Source: Butyrivibrio sp.
Lineage (GTDB): Bacteria; Bacillota; Clostridia; Lachnospirales; Lachnospiraceae
DNA length: 49,371 nt
Reading direction: 5' to 3'
Assembly (NCBI GenBank): GCA_015056625.1
Contig: SVFY01000022.1
Span: 1,905 to 51,275 of the forward strand
Both the position numbers and the translations under genes were made by a program. The notes beneath the pieces were generated by a model. That model saw nothing but the letters and a program-made list of their open reading frames with translations. It was not told the origin of the DNA and made no database searches. Shown here in pieces: positions 43,201 to 49,371 of this stretch (its first letter is position 1; the number at the start of each line of letters is the position of its first letter).

Positions 43201-44652
43201 GTTATGCACATGCTTAAGTTTGTCAACTTCAACAAGAAGGGAGAACCCATAAGCAAGACAGACAAAGAAAATCATGAGTGGAATAAAAAGTGGCTAAAAA
43301 CATGGCATGGAGTGAATGGGGATTTTGATACCATGGGCAAAATGATACAGGAAAATATGCCTCATGCCTATGATGGCATTGATTCTTTGCCACCGCTCCC
43401 AAAGATGCAAGTGGATTTAGCTGGGCTTGATAAGAAAGAAAAAGAAAATGTAATTAAGGAATACCGTTTGCAGCTTGATGAATGGTGTGAAAAGATCATC
43501 AAGGAAGGCAAGCTTAAGATGATCCTGTTTACAGGTAGAAAAGGACTTTCTATAGATAACCTTAAGAACAAAATACCTGGAATTATAGATTATATCAATG
43601 AAGAGAAAAATCCCAAGTATGCAGCTCTTGGTGACACATTGGGGTCTGCAGTTCAGTATTTGCAATTATATGTTCCTCAAAAGTACAAGATGAATTTAGA
43701 TTCTGCAGACCTGCAAAAAGCGCCAAATAATGAAGGCATTCTAGATTCCTATGCGGAAAAGCTGTATGAAAGCTCTATCCTTTATGATCAGCACAAGAAT
43801 GATAAGGACATGGCTTTTGATGCTTCTAAAATGAAAACAATGGAGGCTGAGTTTCAGAAAGACAAAGAATTTTTGCAATTCAAAGAACAGGTGCCGGAGT
43901 TTACGAGAAAAGGTTATGACGTTCTTGAGAGATTTGAGAGAGTTAAGAATATGGGGAATAGGCCCCAATACAAAGCTGCCTATGATAAAGCTGAGCCGAC
44001 ATTGTCCAAGTATATGGGGAGTGGCCTATCCTTTGACAGAAGCGTAAGTCTTATTATTAAACCTGTGATTTATGACAAGGATGGAAGGCCCACAACCGAG
44101 AAAATGACTGAAAATGAGGCCTGGAACATGAAATGGCTAAAGGCATGGGAAGATGATGACTATGATACAAGGGAAGAAATGATATCTGAATATTACCCTC
44201 ATATTTATGATTCTGTATCAGACATCCCCATTCCTACTGCCGGGCAGGTAAAAAATCCTAATCTGTACGCGGATGTCATTAACATATGGATAGAAAAGAA
44301 GGTCCATGGCGACTCAAATAATTTCTTTTCTGCAATAAGAAGAGACTTGGCATTTAACGTTATAAATAAAGCACATCCATCACTTGCAAATCATATAAAA
44401 AGTGATAAGAGGTTCGCAGCATTAAATCAAGCGGTTAACTGTTTAAGCCTTTATGCCACATCGTATTTGACTAAACAGTATAATGTGAATCTAATAGATG
44501 GAAGGGACAGGGTTGTTGATAATAAGAGTACACAGGTTGCAATGGCAAATATGACCATACCAGATATACTTAAGGAACTGACTGCAGCAGTGGCTAAATA
44601 TGGTAAACTTAAAGACAAAAAGCCTGTTCCGTACAAAAAAATGAAAAAGTGA
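40279..44652 (+). CDS. Giant protein 3: 1457-residue protein with three internal repeats, unknown
   Basis: Not recognised as any family; cytoplasmic by appearance. Residues 1-480 are helical. Residues ~485-635 are a disordered Asn/Lys/Glu-rich linker with short repeats of the form IN-I-I-x-EEED (VNIINEEED, INIIHEEED). Then come three related modules, ~648-870, ~928-1147 and ~1208-1411. Each has a Trp-rich signature: NRVWIKLWTSTDQTAAREQY (W741), HEWNKKWLKTWHGVNGDFD (W1001) and EAWNMKWLKAWEDDDYDTRE (W1282). Each is followed by NLPKMFD, NMPHAYD or YYPHIYD and a Pro-rich turn, and ends in a YITANLRLKRNIDID/QKYKMNLD/TKQYNVNLIDG element. The linker between modules one and two repeats the INIINKEKKD motif. 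The GNAT gene follows after 15 bases. Confidence 0.92.
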   Translation: MSHFEEYKKAKKQELENPQAMNQYRERVQERGFTMPGPENHEIDYDADQLMEYFEDRNKSKEDFEARTDYYFRDVQLGASKQQQYQRYANDENGVTSAYSRMYGNHYAWKRKSNASNAAKNFRIMNEKMARYTQDDELNVDNYTKYLHREEIMKYRLKGMIAAAETKSKNKVHESYLKGRAKLSCNMLLKDQLLNLIQKENNDLLKGQLQDKLNGVERKIKDAYDEIKNSSPSVQESWREVHGINKRTIGEKQREYRDTCGVFSSDATNMLLNLEMIQGQVRSEKIQWPCRIVLKDKADGPLNRAEIKNKKFNQSYSKARQDDDQEALKRMEEEGIERFMKMHIPTPDELTGDSLVKFITGHLREYYEMTKLALPYYQNKVFGEDGSLREYALTHQDFLRRLFYVEAVNKYIDFTLRHDHLIMYDGMGRFKIEGDPRYRFARRRDNGDWARQQRFGEGEDMREFGKLTNAFRKYSSGGPVRLREKRNNINLINNNIDNEINNNLIIKDEEKNNLINDKKDEKFDKVKVMGDVTERKEDKKEDKKEEKKEDKPVNIINEEEDALEPLNINQIIKETETEDEKRRKEKRQKFENRKEADDKYTNKINVERKENQNRINIIHEEEDEVELNKEEEKEYRKIRSKYSAKLKFTKEDFLVYKTIVDAQKVSHSNANKKAVSAGLKKGVFAGEGKEYAKVSLAPAPLLKSLRFKEQVTEDKENGITHRHEMGITPLDQKKLEENRVWIKLWTSTDQTAAREQYIKDNLPKMFDDFKWPTVEELSNGTALKGERLFEIMDMLRRLKGIDGLVSMSKTAKNICNEPAFAAKLDMLKNLKNYITANLRLKRNIDIDPENADGVRLYTRRFMSETDLKGVVNDNLKDYEEKLRLLPKDALFKKTVEVKKEEEKKENLNKINIINKEKKDSKNTIDEDRKTIKDALKKSHDAFVSFKAHPEYLKLINEANKYLVDGLAGKTVDRAVMHMLKFVNFNKKGEPISKTDKENHEWNKKWLKTWHGVNGDFDTMGKMIQENMPHAYDGIDSLPPLPKMQVDLAGLDKKEKENVIKEYRLQLDEWCEKIIKEGKLKMILFTGRKGLSIDNLKNKIPGIIDYINEEKNPKYAALGDTLGSAVQYLQLYVPQKYKMNLDSADLQKAPNNEGILDSYAEKLYESSILYDQHKNDKDMAFDASKMKTMEAEFQKDKEFLQFKEQVPEFTRKGYDVLERFERVKNMGNRPQYKAAYDKAEPTLSKYMGSGLSFDRSVSLIIKPVIYDKDGRPTTEKMTENEAWNMKWLKAWEDDDYDTREEMISEYYPHIYDSVSDIPIPTAGQVKNPNLYADVINIWIEKKVHGDSNNFFSAIRRDLAFNVINKAHPSLANHIKSDKRFAALNQAVNCLSLYATSYLTKQYNVNLIDGRDRVVDNKSTQVAMANMTIPDILKELTAAVAKYGKLKDKKPVPYKKMKK

Positions 44653-44667
44653 TGTTGAGGGAAGATC

Positions 44668-45492
44668 ATGAAGGTCAGCTTTGTAGCACTTAATGATGAG
44701 AATAGAATATACTTTGAAAGAGTGTTTCCAAGGGAAATTGAGTTAGAACCCTTTAGGGTGGCGGTGGGAGCCATTGACGAAGAAGGGAAAGTCTTGGGAG
44801 CTGTTTCATATGTTCTTATGAACTATGAATACTCCCTTGACTGGCTCTTTGTAGAGCCACAGGTCCGTCTTCAGGGTATAGGAAGAGAGCTTGTGGATCA
44901 GGTCTGCCGCATTATTATGAACACGGGAGATCTTTTCCCTTTGACCGCTCAGTTCGAATTTTCAAATGAAGATGATGAACTGCATACTTTCTTTTTGTCA
45001 ATCAGACATTTTATTACCAGCTATTCTCACGAAAGATATTATGTTACAAAAGATGATATCAAACAGTCCCAGGGGCTTAGAAAGGTTGTAAAAACCGGAG
45101 TGACCACAGAACTGTTCTTTGACAGACCTGTGGAAGAGCAGAAAAAACTTTTGAATATGCTCATGAGGGAACAGTCCTATGAGGTGGCAGATTATGATCG
45201 CTGGAAAAAGAGCTGTGTCCCTGAGCTTTGCAAATGCATTTTTGCAAAAAATACTTTGGTAGACCTTATCTTTGTCCAAAGAACTGCTGATGGAAACCTT
45301 GAGCTTTCATATCTTTATGGCAAATATCCCAAGGGGCTTATGGAGCTTATATCAGAAACTCTAAGCAATCTTGAACTGTACTTCTCTGACTACAGACTAA
45401 CCTTTGACGCTTTAAGTGACGAGGGAATAAGGCTTGCGGAGCATCTTTTTCCAAAGGCAAAAAAGGCACATGTTTACGAGGCGGAATTCTAG
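44668..45492 (+). CDS. GNAT-family acetyltransferase with extra C-terminal domain (paired with giant 3)
   Basis: A 274-residue protein built like the one at 32365. The GNAT half has the acetyl-CoA loop LFVEPQVRLQGIGRELVDQ (R67-G72). The C-terminal half (~130-274) contains CIFAKNTLVDLIFVQR and NLELSYLYGKYPKGLMELI, which match in order and spacing the strands of the other protein's second domain. The start follows GTTGAGGGAAGATC, 15 bases after the giant 3 stop, so the two are one transcription unit. The acceptor is unknown. Some residues of the acetyl-CoA loop fit the R/QxxGxG/A rule, so activity is likely. Confidence 0.82.
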   Translation: MKVSFVALNDENRIYFERVFPREIELEPFRVAVGAIDEEGKVLGAVSYVLMNYEYSLDWLFVEPQVRLQGIGRELVDQVCRIIMNTGDLFPLTAQFEFSNEDDELHTFFLSIRHFITSYSHERYYVTKDDIKQSQGLRKVVKTGVTTELFFDRPVEEQKKLLNMLMREQSYEVADYDRWKKSCVPELCKCIFAKNTLVDLIFVQRTADGNLELSYLYGKYPKGLMELISETLSNLELYFSDYRLTFDALSDEGIRLAEHLFPKAKKAHVYEAEF

Positions 45493-45591
45493 TTACCAGC
45501 AGTTTTTTTATCATAAAATCTATAAGAAATTACAAACTGCGACAAAAAAAAGACAGCCCACGACATACTGCATCATAGAAAATTATTTTCA

Positions 45592-45600
45592 TGTTATATT
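45592..45600 (+). promoter_or_regulatory. Extended -10 promoter of the Cys-rich/BTAD genes
   Basis: TG-T-TATATT matches an extended -10 (TGnTATAAT) 48 bases before the proposed start of the small protein. The -35 region is poor, as is allowed for extended -10 promoters. Confidence 0.4.
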
Positions 45601-45647
45601 ACAATCATAGAAGTGATATTTTTGATCTATGTGTGTGGGAGAAAGCA

Positions 45648-45863
45648 ATGGAGAAATTAAGGTACGACGCTACAGGCCTTATGATAGTCAAAGAGGACTA
45701 TTTCTGTGAGCACTTCGAGCCTGATGACGAAGCATTGGTTCCTATGAAGGAGTGCTGGTGCTGCAAATGGTCGAACTTCAGGGCTGAAAGTAAAGATAGT
45801 GCCAGTGAGTGCTATAGCGTTTGTAATTATATAGGTAATATGAAAGAAGCAGTAAACAAATAA
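45648..45863 (+). CDS. Small cysteine-rich protein of unknown function
   Basis: A 71-residue protein, starting at ATG 45648 behind GGGAGA (an upstream in-frame start at 45591 would lie on the promoter and has no ribosome binding site). It has six cysteines in a short span: YFCEHF, then ECWCCKWSNF, then SECYSVCNY. These could bind zinc or an iron-sulfur cluster. I do not recognise the family. It lies 20 bases before the BTAD regulator and is probably co-expressed with it. Confidence 0.65.
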   Translation: MEKLRYDATGLMIVKEDYFCEHFEPDDEALVPMKECWCCKWSNFRAESKDSASECYSVCNYIGNMKEAVNK

Positions 45864-45883
45864 AGCCGATAGAGGTAGATAGT

Positions 45884-47119
45884 ATGGGAAACACAGAAAA
45901 AACTATACTACAAGTTAATATGTTTGGTGGGCTTGCAATTACTTATGAGGGGAAAAATATATCTATCGGTAAGAACAAGACGGCTAAGTATATTCAGCTT
46001 TTGGAAATAGTGTGGCTTGCAGGAGAAGCTGGAATCCAGAAGGATCAGCTCACTGGTATCCTTTATGACAGAGAGGAACAGTCCAATCTTTCTAACAGCT
46101 TCAACAACCTGATTTATCAGATGCACAAGCAGATGGACAAAGCAGGACTTCCAGAGCTTGACTATGTAGTGAACAAGGATGGAGTTTTTTTCACTGACGA
46201 GAATGTAGTTATAGATTCAGATGTGTTGAGATTCAAGGACAACATTGTTAAGGCAAGACAGCAGGAAAACGAAGCGGACAGTATTCCTTATTACAAGGCA
46301 GCTTTTGATGAGTACAGGGCAGAGATCCTTCCAGAGCTTGCTACAGCAGAGTGGCTCATCATCCGGAGCGTTCAGCTTCAGAAGATGTATGCAGAGAGCG
46401 TTATCGCACTTGGCAGCTACTACGAGGAGCGAAAAGACTTCGAGGCAATGCATCAGGTATTCAAGAAGGCAGCAGAGCTGTATCCTGATGATGAGTGGCA
46501 GATCGGGGAGATCAACGCCCTCATCGGAATGGAAGCCTTCAAGGAAGCCTACGCAGTATATGACGAGACAGTAAGGTATTACACAGATGAACTTGGAGTT
46601 ACACCAAGTAATGACCTTTTAGAGTGTTATGAAAAGATGAGCCGCCAGATCACTAACGTTCCTGGCAAGATCCTTCAGATCAGAGATGGCATCTTAGAGC
46701 ACAGAGGTGCTGTTTCAGACAACGACGAAGGCGCTTATGACTGCTCATTCCCAAGCTTCATCGATGCATATCATATTCTCAGCCGCAACATGGAGAGAAG
46801 CGGACAGTCAGTTTATATGATGCTTCTTAATATAGTTGATTATGAGGGCAAAAAGATAACAAACCAGGCCAAGCTCGAAACAAGAGCCAAGCTTTTACAG
46901 GAAGCAATTTCACTGACACTTCGTCAGGGCGACACATATTGTAAGTACTCGGCATCACAGTATCTGCTCCTTTTGGTGGGAACCAACAAGGAGAGCTGCA
47001 AGACAGTTTACAGGAGACTGCTCAATAAGTTCAAGCTTTTGGCAGGACCCAGAACTGAGCTGGAATACAGCGTAGTTTCACTGGCTGATCTTCCAGACAG
47101 ACTTGCAGAAGCGAAGTGA
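45884..47119 (+). CDS. BTAD-domain (SARP-like) transcriptional regulator
   Basis: A 411-residue regulator. Residues ~8-100 form a winged-helix of the OmpR/SARP kind (VNMFGGLAITYEGKNISIGK, then LSNSFNNLIYQMHKQMDKAG). Residues ~110-255 form the bacterial transcriptional activator domain, a TPR-like helical bundle (EILPELATAEWLIIRSVQL ... YTDELGVTPSNDLLECYE). The last 150 residues are an extra domain of unknown role (MMLLNIVDYEGKKIT). In actinobacteria such proteins activate gene clusters; in Lachnospiraceae the targets are mostly unknown. The small Cys-rich protein upstream may be a partner. A terminator follows. Confidence 0.9.
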   Translation: MGNTEKTILQVNMFGGLAITYEGKNISIGKNKTAKYIQLLEIVWLAGEAGIQKDQLTGILYDREEQSNLSNSFNNLIYQMHKQMDKAGLPELDYVVNKDGVFFTDENVVIDSDVLRFKDNIVKARQQENEADSIPYYKAAFDEYRAEILPELATAEWLIIRSVQLQKMYAESVIALGSYYEERKDFEAMHQVFKKAAELYPDDEWQIGEINALIGMEAFKEAYAVYDETVRYYTDELGVTPSNDLLECYEKMSRQITNVPGKILQIRDGILEHRGAVSDNDEGAYDCSFPSFIDAYHILSRNMERSGQSVYMMLLNIVDYEGKKITNQAKLETRAKLLQEAISLTLRQGDTYCKYSASQYLLLLVGTNKESCKTVYRRLLNKFKLLAGPRTELEYSVVSLADLPDRLAEAK

Positions 47120-47168
47120 GCAAAACTGGTTTTCTTATGAGAGATAGAGGTTTTTTTATGAGGGGAAG

Positions 47169-47200
47169 ATTCCGCAGGGTATTTATTTACTCTGCGGAAT
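47169..47200 (+). terminator. Terminator after the BTAD regulator
   Basis: ATTCCGCAGGGTA pairs with TACTCTGCGGAAT (one G-U pair), followed by TTTCTTTATTGTTTATATTTT. Confidence 0.75.
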
Positions 47201-47286
47201 TTTCTTTATTGTTTATATTTTGTTCACTAATTTTTCAATGCTAGGGGTTAGAATGAAATTAGGACTACTAGAAAGGAAGTGAGGTT

Positions 47287-48021
47287 ATGGCTGTAGAGCA
47301 TCTAGACTACTCCAAGTTGAACCTTACACCATTACAGGGCGGGGCAGACAACTATAATTCAGAAGAGGTTACACTGGCTGATGTGGAGAAGATCCTCCGG
47401 AAAAAGAATCAGCTTGAAGAATTCAGGGTTCTTATGATGAAGTACGATTGTGCACTTTCAGAAGTAAGGACCAAGCTTGATGTACTTAATAAAGAGCTTT
47501 CCCTTAGGAATAAGAGAAATCCTTTTGAAGCCATCAAGATGAGGATAAAGACTCCGGTCAGTATCTACAACAAGCTATGCGACAAGGGTGTAGATATGAC
47601 CATCAAGAATATCAACAAGAATCTTTCAGATATTGCAGGCATCAGAGTTATCTGTTCCTTTGTGGATGATATCTATATGCTTGCCAATTGTCTTGCCCAG
47701 CAGGACGACATCAAGGTTCTTCAAAAAAAGGACTATATTTCAAGCCCTAAGAGTACGGGATACAGATCACTGCATCTGATCATCCAGGTGCCCATATTCC
47801 TTACAGACGTCAAGGAATACATGAAGGTTGAGGTTCAGTTCAGGACCATTGCCATGGACTTCTGGGCAAGTCTTGAGCACAAGATGAAATACAAAAAAGA
47901 CATCGAGAACGCTGAGGTTATCACTGAGGACCTTAAGTTCAGTGCAGACCTGATCAATCAGATCGACATGCGAATGCAGCAGATCAGGGAAAAGATCGAT
48001 GCGACTGATGACATAGTTTAA
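47287..48021 (+). CDS. Small alarmone synthetase (RelA/SpoT-like GTP pyrophosphokinase)
   Basis: Makes (p)ppGpp from ATP and GDP/GTP. The 244-residue protein has the synthetase domain only, as in RelP/RelQ; there is no HD hydrolase and no TGS/ACT regulatory part. Visible motifs are KMRIKTPVSIYNKL for substrate binding, DIAGIRVIC (around 116-124), STGYRSLHLII (around 156-166), and VEVQFRTIAMDFWASLEHKM (181-200), the G-loop and catalytic strand of the family. It starts with AAGGAAGTGAGG upstream. The stop codon touches the left end of a 143-bp palindrome that serves as its terminator. Confidence 0.93.
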   Translation: MAVEHLDYSKLNLTPLQGGADNYNSEEVTLADVEKILRKKNQLEEFRVLMMKYDCALSEVRTKLDVLNKELSLRNKRNPFEAIKMRIKTPVSIYNKLCDKGVDMTIKNINKNLSDIAGIRVICSFVDDIYMLANCLAQQDDIKVLQKKDYISSPKSTGYRSLHLIIQVPIFLTDVKEYMKVEVQFRTIAMDFWASLEHKMKYKKDIENAEVITEDLKFSADLINQIDMRMQQIREKIDATDDIV

Positions 48022-48163
48022 TAAGCCACGGAGACGGTTCGGTTTGCTGACACGGGGACGGTTTGCTGACACGGGGACGGTTCTACTGTCAGGTTTTATC
48101 AAAATAAAACCTGACAGTAGAACCGTCCCCGTGTCAGCAAACCGAACCGTCTCCGCGGCTTAT
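48021..48163. repeat. 143-bp nested palindrome, GGGGACGGTTCT family
   Basis: A long inverted repeat lies between the alarmone synthetase and the convergent methyltransferase. The outer arms are ATAAGCC-x-CGGAGACGG and complement; the inner part contains GACACGGGGACGGTTCTACT, as at 6.9 kb, and the core is AGGTTTTA-TCAAAA-TAAAACCT. The left arm holds a tandem 19-base duplication, TTTGCTGACACGGGGACGG (48043-48061 and 48062-48080), that the right arm lacks. The outer half (GGAGACGGTTCGG) is itself a variant of the repeat unit, so the element looks like one copy grown inside another. Confidence 0.9.
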
Positions 48164-48174
48164 TTTTGTGCTTC

Positions 48175-49038
48175 TTACCTGGCTGTCCACCTTCCGCTGG
48201 CTCCGCAGGGAAGTACAAGGCCGTTATTCTTTACAGGAAGTCCTATCTCGTTAGCTTCTACAGTTCCCTGGTGGATAGGATCAAGGACTGTGTGGAGCAT
48301 GTAAGAAAGTACTGCAGGCTGAAGTCCTGTGGTGTATGAATTAATTAAGAAGAAAAGAGGATCATCTGATAGGAGCTGACTGGTAAGCTGGATAAATGGG
48401 AAAACTGATTCCTCGATCTTCCAGATCTCGCCTTTGGGACCTCTTCCGTAGGAAGGGGGATCCATGATGATGGCGTCGTACTTATTTCCCCTTCTTATTT
48501 CTCTCTGGACAAATTTATTACAGTCATCTACCAGATATCTGATGGGAGCATCAGCAAGCCCTGAGGAAGCGGCATTTTCTTTTGCCCATCCTACCATACC
48601 CTTGGAGGCATCAACGTGAGTTACGCTGGCACCAGCCTTGGCGGCTGATACTGTGGCGCCGCCTGTATAGGCAAACAGGTTAAGAACCTTGATGGGACGA
48701 TCTGCCTTCTTTATTAATGAAGAGAACCAATCCCAGTTGGCTGCCTGCTCGGGGAAAAGACCTGTGTGCTTGAAGCTGAAGGGCTTGAGATTAAAGGTCA
48801 GGTCACCATATTTTATAGTCCACTCCTCAGGGAGATTGTGGAACTCCCATTCACCGCCACCTTTACTGCTTCTATGATAGTGGCCGTTAGGCTTTTTCCA
48901 TCCGAAATGATTCTTGTCCGTGTTCCAGATCACCTGGGGGTCTGGTCTTATTAATAGGAAGTCTCCCCAGCGTTCAAGTTTCTCACCTGAAGAAGTATCT
49001 ATTACTTCATAGTCTTTCCAATTATCTGCAATCCACAT
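48175..49038 (-). CDS. Class I SAM-dependent methyltransferase (RlmI/COG1092-like)
   Basis: A 287-residue methyltransferase. The SAM-binding motif I is VLNLFAYTGG (118-127), followed by THVDASKGMVGWAKEN and the catalytic DPPSYGRG (193-200). This order and the PFSFKHTGLFPEQAANWDW region before motif I are typical of the RlmI/RlmK/COG1092 group, which act on rRNA bases. The usual N-terminal PUA domain is absent, as in many firmicute members. On the minus strand, AAGGAAG sits 7 bases before the ATG. It converges on the alarmone synthetase with the palindrome between. The exact target base is unknown. Confidence 0.9.
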   Translation of the reverse strand: MWIADNWKDYEVIDTSSGEKLERWGDFLLIRPDPQVIWNTDKNHFGWKKPNGHYHRSSKGGGEWEFHNLPEEWTIKYGDLTFNLKPFSFKHTGLFPEQAANWDWFSSLIKKADRPIKVLNLFAYTGGATVSAAKAGASVTHVDASKGMVGWAKENAASSGLADAPIRYLVDDCNKFVQREIRRGNKYDAIIMDPPSYGRGPKGEIWKIEESVFPFIQLTSQLLSDDPLFFLINSYTTGLQPAVLSYMLHTVLDPIHQGTVEANEIGLPVKNNGLVLPCGASGRWTAR

Positions 49039-49371
49039 AGTGTTTCTTCCTTATAAAATATTTAATATCATTTTACCTTAGGTTTATGGTTATCTCTATA
49101 CATTAATGATAAGATGATTAAGCTTTTGGTAAAAATGCACTGTGCATTGTACTACAATATACTTTATTTGGCATCTGAAATGGCAAATAGATTAAAATAG
49201 ATCAAGTAAAATAGTTGTAAAAGGCTGATTTTATATTAAAAGTGATTAATTTTTAAAAACTTGTTGCATTTGCACAAATTATGCTTTATACTAACAAACG
49301 CTGTGACATGATAGCTATGAAGCGTGAGGTTGCTGCTTTATCCAGTTAAGCAGGTTTTCCGTGGAGCGAAT
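49039..49371 (+). promoter_or_regulatory. Gene-free end of window: promoter and start of a structured leader
   Basis: No gene is seen in these 333 bases. A consensus promoter lies at 49264-49292: -35 TTGCAT, 17 bases, -10 TATACT. The expected transcript starts near 49299 and its first part folds: CTGCTT pairs with AAGCAG across TATCCAGTT (within GCTGCTTTATCCAGTTAAGC). The bases GCGTGAGGTTGCTG ... TTTTCCGTGGAGCGAAT remind me of leaders seen before ribosomal protein operons (rpsJ) in Lachnospiraceae, but that is from memory and weak. A small palindrome, ATGCAC-T-GTGCAT, is at 49135-49147. Confidence 0.5.

Noticed and set aside
33251..44652. Giants 2 and 3 as polymorphic toxins or type VII effectors
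   Set aside because: No WXG/LXG start, no signal peptide, no recognisable toxin end and no immunity gene pattern; the neighbours are GNAT genes.
48044..48304. Plus-strand frame running through the 143-bp palindrome
   Set aside because: Composed of repeat sequence and the antisense of the methyltransferase; no ribosome binding site.

Overview
The window looks like a chromosome segment of a rumen or gut Lachnospiraceae bacterium, most likely Butyrivibrio or a close relative. I infer this from several features together: a firmicute-type EF-Tu, strong AGGAGG ribosome binding sites, a PadR gene next to a HAAS/SEDS protein, a GG-leader zinc-ribbon peptide, a BTAD regulator, a GH94 chitobiose phosphorylase, and dispersed palindromes carrying GGGGACGGTTCT. 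I could run no database search, so the genus is an inference. No tRNA, rRNA, CRISPR array, insertion sequence or phage gene was seen.

Layout. (1) 1-596: the 3' half of tuf, closed by a very long terminator hairpin. (2) 0.78-2.64 kb: an XRE regulator with a promoter framed by two direct repeats, a small partner gene, then PadR plus a HAAS-SEDS protein that has lost most of its SEDS domain. (3) 2.78-6.9 kb: envelope genes (lipoprotein, cardiolipin synthase, membrane-anchored BNR-like protein), ending at a 68-bp palindrome. (4) 7.07-14.26 kb: an apparent operon of an SGNH-like lipoprotein, a STAS protein, a dCache-HAMP-PP2C phosphatase and a 1342-residue protein of unknown kind, with a clear promoter and terminator. 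(5) 14.3-18.5 kb: a convergent GG-leader zinc-ribbon peptide, then a response regulator-diguanylate cyclase followed 2 bases later by a MalT/LAL-type regulator. (6) 18.7-21.1 kb: a secreted surface protein with a C-terminal membrane anchor but no LPXTG. (7) 21.1-32.1 kb: a chitobiose locus with a structured leader, chitobiose phosphorylase, sugar phosphomutase, YesM-type kinase, ABC binding protein, two permeases, YesN-type regulator and NagA. (8) 32.4-45.5 kb: GNAT, a 2275-residue giant, a 1457-residue giant, and a second GNAT. (9) 45.6-49.0 kb: a Cys-rich small protein, BTAD regulator, small alarmone synthetase, a nested palindrome, and a SAM methyltransferase on the minus strand. (10) 49.04-49.37 kb: no gene, but a good promoter and the start of a structured leader for a gene outside the window.

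How the genes work together. The chitobiose locus reads as a complete phosphorolytic route: import, cleavage to GlcNAc-1-P plus GlcNAc, mutation to GlcNAc-6-P, and deacetylation. The three giant proteins together take about 31% of the window. They are soluble-looking, lysine/glutamate-rich and helical, and match nothing I know. Two are each next to a two-domain GNAT protein, and the third is the last gene of a STAS/PP2C operon. That repeated pairing of a giant with a modifying or signalling enzyme is the best candidate here for an undescribed system.
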